Positions 24,401-35,562 of a stretch of 64,000 nt of DNA are shown piece by piece. The stretch spans positions 9,690-73,689 of the forward strand of contig CAJNOL010001003.1 in assembly GCA_905250125.1 (NCBI GenBank), read 5' to 3'. This DNA comes from Rotaria sordida. Taxonomy: Eukaryota > Rotifera > Eurotatoria > Philodinida > Philodinidae. The notes under the pieces are model-generated. The model did no database searches. It saw only the letters and a list, made by a program, of their open reading frames with translations, and was not told the DNA's origin. The first letter of the stretch is position 1; each line of letters opens with the position of its first letter. A program made the position numbers and the translations under genes.

Positions 24401-26532
24401 TTTATTTGATTTAATAAATATATTCCTATAGAAATAAGAAAAGAGTTTTAGTTAGTTAGATGACATATTGAATAAATGTTTTTTTTTCTAAAATATATTC
24501 AAAATTGATTTAGAAAAACAATCGTTAAATAGATATATATTTTCGAAGATTTTTATTTTTATTTGAATAAATATAATTCTAGAATAAAGGAAAGAGATTT
24601 TATTTATCTATGTTAATTAATTTAAAAAAATCTTTTATTTAATTGTGTTAAATATTTGATTTTGAGAAAAAGTAAATTCTTATTTAGAATAAATTGACAA
24701 TAAATCGAAGTAAATCAGATGGAATTATTGAAAATAATGATAAAAAGTCAATTAAATTAAGTCCATATATAATGTTTTATCGTAAATTATATGAATATGT
24801 TTTATCTCGTCTTGATATAATTTGTTCTCGTTTATATGGATCTGAATCAAATAAATTTGAAAAAATTGTTTGGAATTTATTTATATATTTATTTGAAAAT
24901 TATACAGAATTATTATTTCGTTCAAGAGATTTAGATCAAATAATATTATCATCAATTTATTATGTTGCTAATTCACATTTATTTCAAAATCAATTTTATA
25001 CATTAAATGAAAAAGAATTAACATGGTATCGTTTAATTCAAGCATATAAATCAATGCCCAATTCAAAATTAAAAACAGTTCGAAGTGTTTTTATTCGTTC
25101 AATAAATAAAGATGATTTTATTGAAAATGAAGAAAATATTGGTAAGATTTATAGTTAAATAAAATAAATTTATTTTCATTTTTTATTTAAGATAAAAATC
25201 CATGTTTAACACCATCAAAACCTGCTGGAACAAAAAATTTAATTGATGGAAATATAATTGGTGATATAACCAGTTTTTATAAAGAAATTTTTTTAAATAT
25301 TCCTAATCTTGAAAAAAATCTTGAAAATAATTTAAATGAAAATCAATTAATTGATCTTCCATATAGAAATAAAACATTTGAAAATAATAAATCTGAATAT
25401 TTAAATATAAATATATCGTCAAATATATTTATTAATTATTCATCAAATAAAATTCAATCAAATTTATCTTATCCTCAATCAACTAATAAAACAAATTATT
25501 TTATTAAAGATAAACAAACAAATTCAACATCAAATGTTTTATCATCATCTATTCAAGCAGGTAATCTTTATTATTATTATTATATTAATTATATTGAATT
25601 TATATTTCAACTATTTCTTTTTTATATTATTTATTATTTTCAATAAATATATTAGATTTAATCGAATATTAATTAACAATAGAGAATATAATCATTCTTA
25701 ATAAGATAATTTATTAACAAAAAAACGGAGAGATAATTTGATTTGTCTATCGAATTAAACAAAAGATAGATTTTCCTTTTTTTTCAATAGTTTTTAGTTA
25801 TAATAAAATATATATTAGATTTTAAATATTTTCATTAAAAAAATTTCGTCAAATAAATTAAATATTAGTTCGATTAATCTGAATAGAATTTATTAATTAG
25901 ACTCTTCTCTTTATTAAAAATAAAACAATTTTATTTATTCATAACTAACTATATTTAGACTTCGAGCTATTTTATTTGAAATTTTAATCGAATATATTAG
26001 TTTTATTTAATAAGACAATACCATATTAACATTTAATAATATAAAATGTTTTTTTTTTTTTATTTTCTATTATATAATTATATTAAATAAATCTTTAGTA
26101 AAATAATTATTAGTTGATCAATGTTAAATAAACAATTAATTAATATATTAAATAATATTATTATTATTTAGAAAATTTTAAAAATCAAATTCAATTTATA
26201 TAATATCAATAATATCGAAATTTGTTTGTTTTATTTTGTTTTTTATTAAATAAATTGTAGGTGCAAATAATACAGTACGAACGACTCGAACTCGAACTGA
26301 AGATGGGAAATTTTTAACAACTATTTCAACAATATCAAAAATAAATAATTCAAATGATAATCAAGATAATATTCTTATTAATAGAAATGAAAAAAATCTT
26401 TTTTTTGGCCAATCAACAAACAATTCTATTAAACGAACACTTTCCGATGATTCAAATTCAAATTGTTTAACAAGTTTAACAAAAAAAGTTTTACAAATTG
26501 AAAAAGATCGACAATATATTCAAGAATATTAA
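18448..26532 (+). CDS. Retinoblastoma-like pocket protein (p107/p130 type)
   Basis: A nuclear transcriptional corepressor that, in its family, binds E2F-DP and chromatin partners to restrain the cell cycle. Seven exons join in frame: 18448-19123, 21802-22296, 23109-23340, 23400-23844, 24688-25141, 25192-25560 and 26261-26532, giving 980 residues, close to human p107 and p130. The N-terminal cyclin-like domain spans about 1-225. DERIFL (304-309) is a p107/p130-specific motif. Pocket A begins at TPISQANQLIQLL (about 353) and runs through a cyclin fold to about 560. Pocket B is about 628-765 (MFYRKLYEYVLSRL onward). The pocket A-B spacer is about 65 residues. The C-terminal KRTLSD...QIEKDR segment matches the family tail. 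These features place it with p107/p130 rather than pRB. Intron 1 is 2.7 kb and loaded with transposon sequence; intron 3 is only 59 bases. ATG 18448 is the first in frame. Confidence 0.93.
19199..20660. mobile_element. Composite element in p107/p130 intron 1 (copy C ends)
   Basis: The left end (TGTACTCAAAAAGTGA from 19200, then about 140 bases similar to copy A, including the CGAGAGAAGAAGATGAG motif near 19331) and the right end (TTCACTTTTTCAAGTAC then a TCCGATTTAAATTCGAGG palindrome, 20605-20650) match the ~0.78 kb family. The middle does not: it includes a patch related to the foldback at 28.4-28.6 kb (CGACTCAGTTTTT...GATATTAGTTTTG near 19484-19530) and an OTU-protease fragment. It is therefore a larger relative or a composite of nested insertions. 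The host gene's splice sites are intact on both sides. Confidence 0.7.
20137..20472 (-). pseudogene. OTU-type cysteine protease fragment, transposon-borne
   Basis: On the minus strand a coding-like stretch reads from about 20472 to a stop at 20137, broken by one TAA near 20245. It holds SGGEIQIQTLSMPLSHPIYS, then ISLQELVNRF, then, past the stop, INKLGLSIYYNGSHYYAHLP. The G-G-E-x-x-x-x-x-L-S block and the later N-G-S-H-Y block match the C-terminal half of OTU deubiquitinase-type proteases; the His would be catalytic, though the usual following Asp is Tyr. The half with the catalytic Cys is missing. OTU domains are carried by several eukaryotic mobile elements, so this probably came in with the surrounding element. 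The family call is from motif recall, not a search. The 5' edge sits right after a TAG that could be a splice acceptor. Confidence 0.65.
20952..21325. mobile_element. Hairpin MITE-like element in p107/p130 intron 1
   Basis: A long near-perfect palindrome. The left arm is about 20952-21124 and the right arm about 21149-21325. Matching blocks include CACTAGAATTTAATATCTAT with its reverse complement near 21281-21300, and CTCAATCTCAAATGAAAATT with its complement near 21175-21195. The loop is about 25 bases. No coding sequence was seen. It lies between the copy C composite and exon 2. Confidence 0.88.
22297..23108 (+). other. p107/p130-like gene intron 2
   Basis: An 812-base intron (GT at 22297, AG at 23107-23108). 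AT-rich; no inserted element recognised. Confidence 0.75.
23845..24687 (+). other. p107/p130-like gene intron 4
   Basis: An 843-base intron (GT at 23845, AG at 24686-24687) between the pocket A and pocket B exons. T-rich; no element seen. Confidence 0.75.
25561..26260 (+). other. p107/p130-like gene intron 6
   Basis: A 700-base intron (GT at 25561, AG at 26259-26260). AT-rich; no element seen. Confidence 0.75.
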
Positions 26533-26596
26533 TTTTTTCTTTTTTTTTTGTTTTTTTTTGTTTTTCTTTGTTTAATTCATTTATATAACGTATATC

Positions 26597-26602
26597 AATA
26601 AA
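26597..26602 (+). terminator. Candidate polyadenylation signal
   Basis: AATAAA 65 bases after the stop of the p107/p130-like gene. The position is plausible, but the hexamer is common by chance at this composition. Confidence 0.35.
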
Positions 26603-26822
26603 TATCATTTAAAACAATAAATCATTATTACTATTATTATTATTATTATTAGAATTCAATTTACTTAAACATATTCATTCAACTATTATTTACATTAATT
26701 AATCTTTAAATCAAATTTCATTTCACCTATTCTTTTTTTATTATTTTATATTTGACATTTATTAACAAATAAATAGAGGCAAAAATAAATTCTTTCAAAG
26801 AATTTCTTCAATAAATATATCT

Positions 26823-29232
26823 AAAGAGAGACCGCATGAGAGGGTCGAGCATTGCGCCATAGGGCCATTTTATGAAAAAAATTAACATATACTTTTTTTA
26901 TATCAATCGATTCCTCATACAAAACTGAGATTACGAAAAAATGTTTAGGCTTCTACGATGTAATTTGACGGAGTTACAGGCATTGAAACACGAGAGGCGT
27001 CTAGAACATCTGGAAAAAATACTAGTTGTATTGTTTTGCTTATATCTCCGTCATTTTTTGTTCGTCCAGGTTAGACAACGTCTCATTCGAAAGAGCGTCA
27101 AAAACTGAATAAAAAGCCACTTACAGATTCCTAAATAAATGCGGCAACTTCGGATTTAAATCCGAGAGTTATGTGTACTTCAAAAAGTGAATTAGACAGA
27201 TGAGTCATCCTAGAATGTGTGGATATCAAAATTATACTGTGGAAACCTTTCCTATAAACTGTTTATTTCTGTTGGCTATTGGTCCATCAATAGGCCTTGG
27301 AGGCGAATAGAGCTCAAATTTGAACTCTTCGCCTTGATTAACCCTAAGAAAGTCGTTTTTTCCTATAACTTGATTTCTATTGGTCACTGCTCAACCAATA
27401 ATATTTTGAGGCAAGTGGAGTACGGATTCGAGTTCTCCGCCCCAGAAAACCTCAAAGTATCAACTCTATGATCGGAAGATAGAGCTCGAATTGTGAGTCA
27501 ATTAGATCGTGGACAAAGACGTAATCCATTTCCCTTTAATTATCTTTGTAATAGGTGAGTTAGCCTTCTTGTTACTTTATGTTTTATATACCATTTTGTA
27601 GCTCGTGAAATTCTCTATCGAAAGGTATATAATAGTTAGGGTTTTATTTAACTATGATAGGAAAAGTTGTTTACGAAAGCCAAGATGGGTCAGTTTTCGC
27701 ATAGGAAGCTATAGGGAAAAATGACAATTTTTGAAATAACTCACGAATGGCTCGGTCGATCATGCTCATCTTCGAACTTGACCGAGACATTGTTAAGACT
27801 GAACTGTGTAGAAAATTTCATCGCGATTGGACTCTCCTTTCAAAAGTTATCGTGTTAACGGCCGGCCGGACATACTGATCGATTCTAGAGTGTACTCACT
27901 TTTTGAGTACACAAAAACTGAGTCTTCATATCGTAAAATTTTTTTTCCAAAAAATCTCTACTTTTTTGAAATCAAGTTTTTGTCATTGCAAGTCTTTTTT
28001 TCAATACAGCAATTATGGGGGGGGGGGGACTTTAATACAGTAGATCTTGTAGAGGAGTTCGCGCTCTACAAAATTCCTATAAAGGTTTTGAGAAAAGAGT
28101 TTCAGAAAGGACCCAAAAACAGTGACGAAACGCCAATCCATGACATAAATTTGTGCTTTTTTGCCTCATATTTACCAGATATCGGCTAGAAAAGTAATGA
28201 TTTGACCAAAACTAATATCATATTCTGAATCAGCACAAAAAACTGAGTCGATCTGTGTGTATCTCAAATAGTTCTGAGCCATTTTATTTTTCATCAAAAA
28301 AATTCCCTCTACTCCCCCTCAACGAGTAATTGAACTCTGAGGGGAAGTAAGGGAAAATATTTTGATGAAAAATAAAATGTCTCAGAACTATTTGAAATAT
28401 ACATGAATCGATTCAGTTTTTTGTGCTGATTCAGAATGTGATATTCGTTTTGGTGAAATCATTATTTTTCTAGTCGATATCTGCTAAATACGAGGCAGAA
28501 CTGAACTCTGAGGGGGAGGGGGGAGTAGGGCGAATTTTTTTGATGAAAAATAAAATGTTTCAGAACTATTTGAGATACACACAGATCGACTCAGGTTTTT
28601 GTGCTGATTCAGAATATGATATTAGTTTTGGTCAAATCATTATTTTTCTAACCGAAATCTGGTAAATATGAGGCAAAAAGGCACAAATGTATGTCATGGA
28701 TTGGTATTTCGTCACTGTTTTTGGGTCCTTTTTGGAATTTTTTTCTCAAAACCTTTATAGAGATTTTGTAGAGCGCGAACTCCTCTACAAGATCTACTGT
28801 ATTAAAGTTTCCCGCCGATAATTACTGTATTGAAAAAAAGACTTACAATGACAAAAACTTGATTTCAAAAAAGGAGAGATTTTTTGGAAAAAAAATTTTA
28901 CGATATGAAGACTCAGTTTTTTAGGAATCTGTAAGTGGTTTTTTATTCAATTTTTTACGCTCTTTTGAATGAGACATTGCCCAACCTGAATGAACAAAAA
29001 ATGACGGAGATATAAGCAAAACAATACAACTAGTCTTTTTTCCTGATGTTCTAGACCCCTCTCGTGTTTCAATGCCTGTAACTCTGTCAAATTACATCAT
29101 AGAAGCCTAAAAATTTTTTCGTAATCTCAGTTTTGTATGAGGAACCGATTGATATAAAAAAAGTATATGTTAATTTTTTTCGTAATATGGCCCTATGGCA
29201 CAATGCTCAACCCTCTCATCCGGTCTCTCTTA
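26823..29232. mobile_element. Foldback element with nested copy B and rearranged centre
   Basis: A ~2.4 kb inverted-repeat element. Ends: AAGAGAGACCGCATGAGAGG at 26824 pairs with CCTCTCATCCGGTCTCTCTT ending at 29231. Arms of several hundred bases pair throughout, including the blocks around GGCCATAGCGC-like ends, AACAATACAACTAG and CATGGATTGGTATTTCGTCA. The left arm carries an insertion (27133-27916) absent from the right arm. The centre (28200-28620) holds three alternately oriented copies of a unit containing TGCTGATTCAGAAT and TTTCATC-AAAAATAAAATG, so the loop has itself been duplicated. No transposase. A related patch occurs at 19484-19530. Confidence 0.87.
27133..27916. mobile_element. 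~0.78 kb non-autonomous element, copy B (inverted)
   Basis: This is the reverse-complement counterpart of 6775-7558. Shared blocks include TCGGATTTAAATCCGAGAG, GACAGATGAGTCATCCTAGA, CTATAGATCGAAAG-type arms, TTATCTTTGTAATAG, and TTCATCGCGATTGGACTCTC near the far end, ending in ACTCACTTTTTGAGTACAC. It interrupts the left arm of the foldback. Short open frames inside (27217-27471, 27827-28189) have no recognisable homology and do not follow the element's limits. Confidence 0.85.
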
Positions 29233-30014
29233 ATTAAAGCATTCTTTTTAGTTAAGCATGTAATTATCAATCTATCTCGTTGTTGACTATTTATATTCAA
29301 ATTCTCAGAGGATCTGACTCTTTATTCAGAAGAAAAAACATTGTTTTTTTCTGTTGGCTTGGATAATGCCTTTTATTGCTTCCATAAATAAGCTCTAGTA
29401 AGATCTCTTCTCCCTACTTTTGTTGCGTGTAGAAGAAAAAAAATGAAAATGAAATACAATTATAGTAGCTTTTATTAAAGAAAAAAAAATATACAAGAAG
29501 AGCAAGCGAAACTAAATAAGCGCTCGAATAAGATACTCAAAATTTTAGTGATAATGATAATTTATAAAAAGTGGGCGAAACAAAGTTCTTTTTGGCACCA
29601 TGAACACCGAATCATTTGACAATTAATACAATTTTTTTCAAAACATTTATCCGTTTCAAAGTTTCATCCACTGTTTTATAAATTATCATTATCATTAAAG
29701 TTTTGAGTATCTTGTTCGAACGCTTATTTAGTTTCGCTTGCTCTTCTTGTATGTTTTTTTTTCTTTAATAAAAGTTACTATAATTATATTTCATTTTCAT
29801 TTTTTTTCTTCTACACGCAACTAAAGTAGGGAGAATAGATCTTACTAGAGCTTATTTATGGAAGGAATAAAAGGCATTATCCAAGCCAACAGAAAAAAAC
29901 AATGTTTTTTCTTCTGAATAAAGAGTCAAATCATCTGAGAATTTGAATATGAATAGTCAATAACGAGATAGATTGATAATTACATGTATAACTAGAAAGA
30001 ATGCTTTAATTAAG
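29233..30014. mobile_element. Hairpin element with ~340-base arms
   Basis: A palindromic element abutting the previous foldback. The left end TTAATTAAAGCATTCTTT (from about 29230) pairs with AAAGAATGCTTTAATTAA ending near 30013. Arms run inward through AGAAGAGCAAGCGAAACTAA (left) and its complement (right) to TTATAAATTATCATTATCA-type inner stems. The loop of about 100 bases lies near 29570-29670. TTAA is present at both limits, which could be the target site or part of the ends. No coding sequence. Confidence 0.88.
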
Positions 30015-30364
30015 ATACAAAAAAATCCACCGATGAAAGTGGCGCCATCTACTATGGTACTAGTTTACCTCGTAACTCCCGAAAGAAGCAGCATGGTCAC
30101 GAACCCTTGTAGATAATGTATAGACATGATCACCTCTAGCTACCCACGAAATATCAGCACGAACGATACGAATCACCTGGGAATGTTTCTTCGTTAGTTT
30201 TTTTAATGTTCCTGAGGGGGACCACAGCTTTTTTTCGTAAACATATAGTAAAAATACAAAATCTCGGCAGTAATAAGCTAGCGACATGAACTTTTTTCAG
30301 AGTATTCATAGATCATTAGGACCTACAGGATGCAAATATGCTTGATTCAAAAGCGATGTGACAG

Positions 30365-30991
30365 TTGAGAATGTTCCCTCGTGAGTTGAATTTCGGTCAA
30401 AAAACAATGAATTATTTTTTGTCGGCGGTAATAGATATTTTATATTCTTGTATTTGCCCGAAATTGGTTGTATTACCTGATAAAATGGATGATGAAACTA
30501 CAATTCATCGATCAGAATATTCTGAACAACGTAAAGTATATTATCATGCAAAAAGTCCAACAAATTATGCATTCAAAGTGCAAATAGCTTGTGATTTTCA
30601 TCTTCGAATAGTACATGTACCCAGGTATTATCTAGGTAGTCTGCATGATATTATGATTTTAAGAGAATCAGGTTTGTTAGAACATACACAAGAAGATGTA
30701 CAAATTATTACTGATAAAGAATATATAAGTGAACAATATATTTATTACTTCGAAAAAAAACCTTGTGGTGGTCATTTAACAGCTAAAGATAAAGATTTCA
30801 ATCGATCTATTTGCAGCGCAAGAGCAGCTATTGAAAACATTAACCAACGTCTTAAAAATTATGCTATTTTAGGACATGTTTATAGAGAACCTTATTATGA
30901 TATTGACAAAATCACTACAATTACACATGTTGTTTCAGCTCTATATAATCTTCAATTGTCTACACATCTTATTCGTAATTATAGATCGTGA
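30365..30991 (+). CDS. DDE-superfamily transposase, probably 5'-truncated
   Basis: A 208-residue open frame of the DDE endonuclease type (DDE_Tnp_4-like, PIF/Harbinger or IS5-like group) that cuts and joins transposon DNA. Visible family blocks are YAFKVQIACDFHLRIVHV, then GSLHDIMILRESGLL, then IITDKEYISE with the second catalytic Asp, and SARAAIENINQRLKNYAILG with the catalytic Glu. VLPDKMDDETTIHR probably holds the first Asp. The N-terminal DNA-binding part is absent, so this is either a truncated copy or a separate ORF of a two-ORF element. The frame itself is uninterrupted, so the copy is not very old. No terminal repeats were identified. It lies just after the 29.2-30.0 kb hairpin, possibly by chance. 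Confidence 0.85.
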   Translation: MRMFPRELNFGQKTMNYFLSAVIDILYSCICPKLVVLPDKMDDETTIHRSEYSEQRKVYYHAKSPTNYAFKVQIACDFHLRIVHVPRYYLGSLHDIMILRESGLLEHTQEDVQIITDKEYISEQYIYYFEKKPCGGHLTAKDKDFNRSICSARAAIENINQRLKNYAILGHVYREPYYDIDKITTITHVVSALYNLQLSTHLIRNYRS

Positions 30992-32077
30992 TATATCATC
31001 TGTAGTTTCTGATCGATTGTTTGAATAAAACTATGTCAGTGATATTTCTCACGGTTTAAATATCAAGTACGATTCACAATAGCTTTGATAAAAAAACCAT
31101 TTTGAGAAAAGATTTTATGAAAACACTTGATTATTTTGATTTTGAAAGGATATATAACCCGAGCAATGATAGATCATTAGCACTGCACAAGTACTATAAC
31201 TAGTAAAAAAAACATATTATTTTGATGTACTATAGAAGTTAAATGATGAAAACAAAGTTGGACCTTCCGGTCAGACTGCTCAACCCAATATATTTAATAA
31301 TAAAATGTCTTTATTAAAAAAAGATCTTATTTGTTATATTTTGATTATAAATAAATATCATAGACATTTATAATATTCTTCTAATGTGTTATAACCTCAA
31401 TAGACGTTTACAGTTTCAAATCTACTCTCGTTTTCGTTATGTTTTATAGGGAGTAAATATCTGTTCTTTGGAGGTTTCAATAAGTTTTTGAAAATTCTTT
31501 CATATTTGAATAACAAGTCAATAGAATGAACAATTGTGATTATGGAACATATTCTATGAATGAGAGTGATGTTAGAAGTGCAAAGACAATCATAAATAAA
31601 TGTTGTTTCTATAGAGAGATTTTTTTAAAGACAATTTTCTATTTTAATTCCTGTTCATATGTTTTTTTGTTAAAATCTTTCTTATTTTAAGTGTGAATAA
31701 ATCTCGATATTATAATAATAGATATTGGAAGAATATTTATTTAAAAAAAAAAGTCGAATAGGAAAGAGACGTCATTGTTATAGATGTCAGTGCTATTGTT
31801 ACGTTGTGATAAAATCCGTATATATATTTTAAAAAAATGTTAAAAATAAATAAATAATTCTATTAAAAATAAAAAAAATAAAATGAAAATGAATATATGA
31901 TAAATAGTGAAGAGGAGGTTGATTTGAAAGTAGGATGGTTTGCTATAAATAGAAAAAACAAAAAAAAAAAGACACAAGTTAGTTGGTTGTTTTGTACAAC
32001 AAGGTTAACAATGATTCGTTTCCTGTTTATTGGTCCGTGACAATTTAACAATTAACGTTGACTTTTATTATATAAAT
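30992..32077. other. Intergenic, nothing recognised
   Basis: AT-rich DNA between the transposase and the receptor kinase. No motif or reading frame is supportable; the last few hundred bases should contain the receptor promoter. Confidence 0.5.
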
Positions 32078-33988
32078 ATGATATTTAAATTGATTTTTTT
32101 TATTTTATTGGGTATAGATTTAATCATAATTCAATTTAAATCTATATAATGAACAATTTCTATTTTATTTATTTAGAAAATGTTGTATCGAGTCTTCGAT
32201 GTAAAACAGCGTCGCCATCCAATTGTCATCATAATTTAACATGTACATATGGTATAAAAGAATGTCATTCACCAGAATTCTCATCAAATTCTCGTGGTGG
32301 AATGTATTGCACAACAATTCTAGATACTAATAATAATAATGAAATAATTGTTGGTAAAATGGATTGTATGTATGATCAAGAAACAGGTAAAATATGTAAA
32401 AATCAAACTCAATGTATTATGACATATACAAATAAAGATAAATTATTTTTACATTGTTGTTGTAATAAAGATAATTGTAATTACAATTTTATCATGTAAG
32501 TTAGATTTAATATATTCAACTATTTATTTTTTATTTTTTATTTTTTTCAATTAAATAAAGAAGCAATTTATCCGAAGGAAATTCTTCAACAATATCATCT
32601 ACTACAGGTATTATTAATAAATATTGTTTAATCTATTATTTTTGTAAATATTCTAGAGAGACCTATATATAAACCTTTTTTACGTAAACCAATTCATATT
32701 ATATTATTATGTTTAATTATTGGATTTCTAATTATATTAATAATAATATTCATTATTTGTCGAAAGAAATTTCCAAGAAGTGGAGAAAAACTAATTCGTT
32801 TATTTGATAAATCATCAAAAACGGATGAAAATCTTTATCCTTTTATAGAAAAAAGCAAAGAAATAAATATAAAAGAATTAACTATTGAAAATCTAATTAA
32901 AAAAGGTCGATTTTCTTTAATATATCAAGGAAAATTAAATAATGAACAAGTTGCTATTAAATCTATATCAAATAAAAATGATTTAATTCATTCAAATAAA
33001 TTATTTGAAAATGAAAAAGATATTTATTCATTACCAAATATGGATCATGAAAATATCGTTAAGTAAGTGTTTCTATTAGAAAAAAAAACGAAAATTAATT
33101 TTTTTAAAATAAAAAAGATATTATGGTTATTCAATAACAAATGATAATAATTATATAATTCTTGAATTAAGTAAATATGGTTCATTACGTGATGTACTTC
33201 GTAAACGTTTATTAAAAGATGAATATGAATTAATATTAATATCAAAACAAATCTCAAATGGTCTTGAATATCTTCATAATGATTTTCGTCGAAATAATTC
33301 AAAAGAAAATTCTCGTCCACCAATTGCACATAGAGATTTTAAATCGGATAATATACTTTATTTAAATGATCATCGATTAGTTATTTCAGATTTTGCAATG
33401 GCTAATCAACTTACTCAAAATCAAATTTATCCTTATGAACAACAACAAGTATCGAACGTTTTTTTTTGTTTTTTTTTGTTTTTTTTCTTATATAAAACTC
33501 TTTCTTTATTTTTAATTTAAAAAAAAAAGATTGGAACAGCTCGATATATGTCACCAGAAATCTTAGCTGGAACAATTGGATGTGAAACAAATGCTTTACT
33601 TAAATGTGATGTTTATGCTCTTGGAATTGTTTTTTGGGAAATTTTATCAAGATATCCATATGAAGGTTTGAAATTATTTTTCATTTATTATAATTAAATT
33701 ATTTTTGTTTATTGAATAGAAGAAACAAATATTGAATATGAAATGGCATATGAAAAACAATTAATTCAACATGGTTTAGATAATATAAATCCTCAAGTAA
33801 ATGATATATTACAAATAATTAATCTTGAAAAACCAAATAATCGTCCATTAATTAAATCATTATGGAGAAAATCAAATAAAAAATCTATAAATGAAATTCT
33901 ATTGACAATGGAACAATGTTGGGATCAAAATCCTGAAGGTCGAATTAGTGCAGCTTTAGTTGCATTAAGAATGAGACAATTATCATAG
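32078..33988 (+). CDS. TGF-beta superfamily type II receptor kinase (BMPR2/ACVR2-like)
   Basis: A single-pass receptor Ser/Thr kinase of BMP/activin signalling. Seven exons: 32078-32111, 32177-32495, 32561-32607, 32657-33062, 33118-33448, 33530-33665 and 33720-33988; 513 residues, the usual size for activin type II receptors. A signal peptide (MIFKLIFFILLG) is split by a 65-base intron. The Cys-rich three-finger ectodomain ends with the family CCCNKDNCN box. TM is about 146-169. The kinase has a glycine-loop remnant KKGRFSLIYQG, K235 in VAIK, E253 in helix C, HRDFKSDN (340-347) and GTARYMSPE. DVYALGIVFWEI and ECWDxxxEGR-like MEQCWDQNPEGRISA are typical of type II receptors. The metal-binding DFG is DFA (360-362). 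There is no long BMPR2-style tail and no GS box, so it is not type I. It may still signal; whether it is catalytically active is open. Confidence 0.92.
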
Positions 33989-34285
33989 AACTATATATAT
34001 ATATTTCTCATTTATTTATCTCGTCTTTTCCTTTTTGTTTTTTTTTTATTTCTACATCTTTATTATTTTCAATTACCTTGTACAAATATATCGAACATAA
34101 ACAATTTTTTTTTGTTTTGTTAATTTAAAAAAAACTTGAATTATTTCGTTTTGTTGTATCAAAAGGAAATAATTTAATTGTAAATCGTTTTTATGTATTT
34201 CTATTGTGTAAACGTTCGTCAAATATTTGTTTTAAATGAATATTATATTCTAGATTATTTTATTAAATAACAAATCAACGACAAT

Positions 34286-35375
<1,090 letters not shown>

Positions 35376-35556
35376 GACATAACGATTTGTTTTAACAAAC
35401 GATCAAAAAACAAGAAGACATTTACACATAAGCCACTTCAATTATTTCTTTTTTCTTTTTTCTTTTCATTTATTGTTATTACACCGGAGTTTGTTTTTTT
35501 TTTCATGATTAAAAAAACAAAAAGAAGAGTCCTGAAAAGTGGCACTAATAAACAAG

Positions 35557-35562
35557 AATAAA
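35557..35562 (+). terminator. Candidate polyadenylation signal of NAC alpha
   Basis: AATAAA about 180 bases after the NAC alpha stop codon, before a T-rich stretch. Placement is plausible but unproven. Confidence 0.4.

Noticed and set aside
30060-30287. 75-residue minus-strand frame before the DDE transposase
   Set aside because: The sequence is less AT-rich and the C-terminal part looks coding-like, but I recognise no family and it opposes the transposase; left unassigned.
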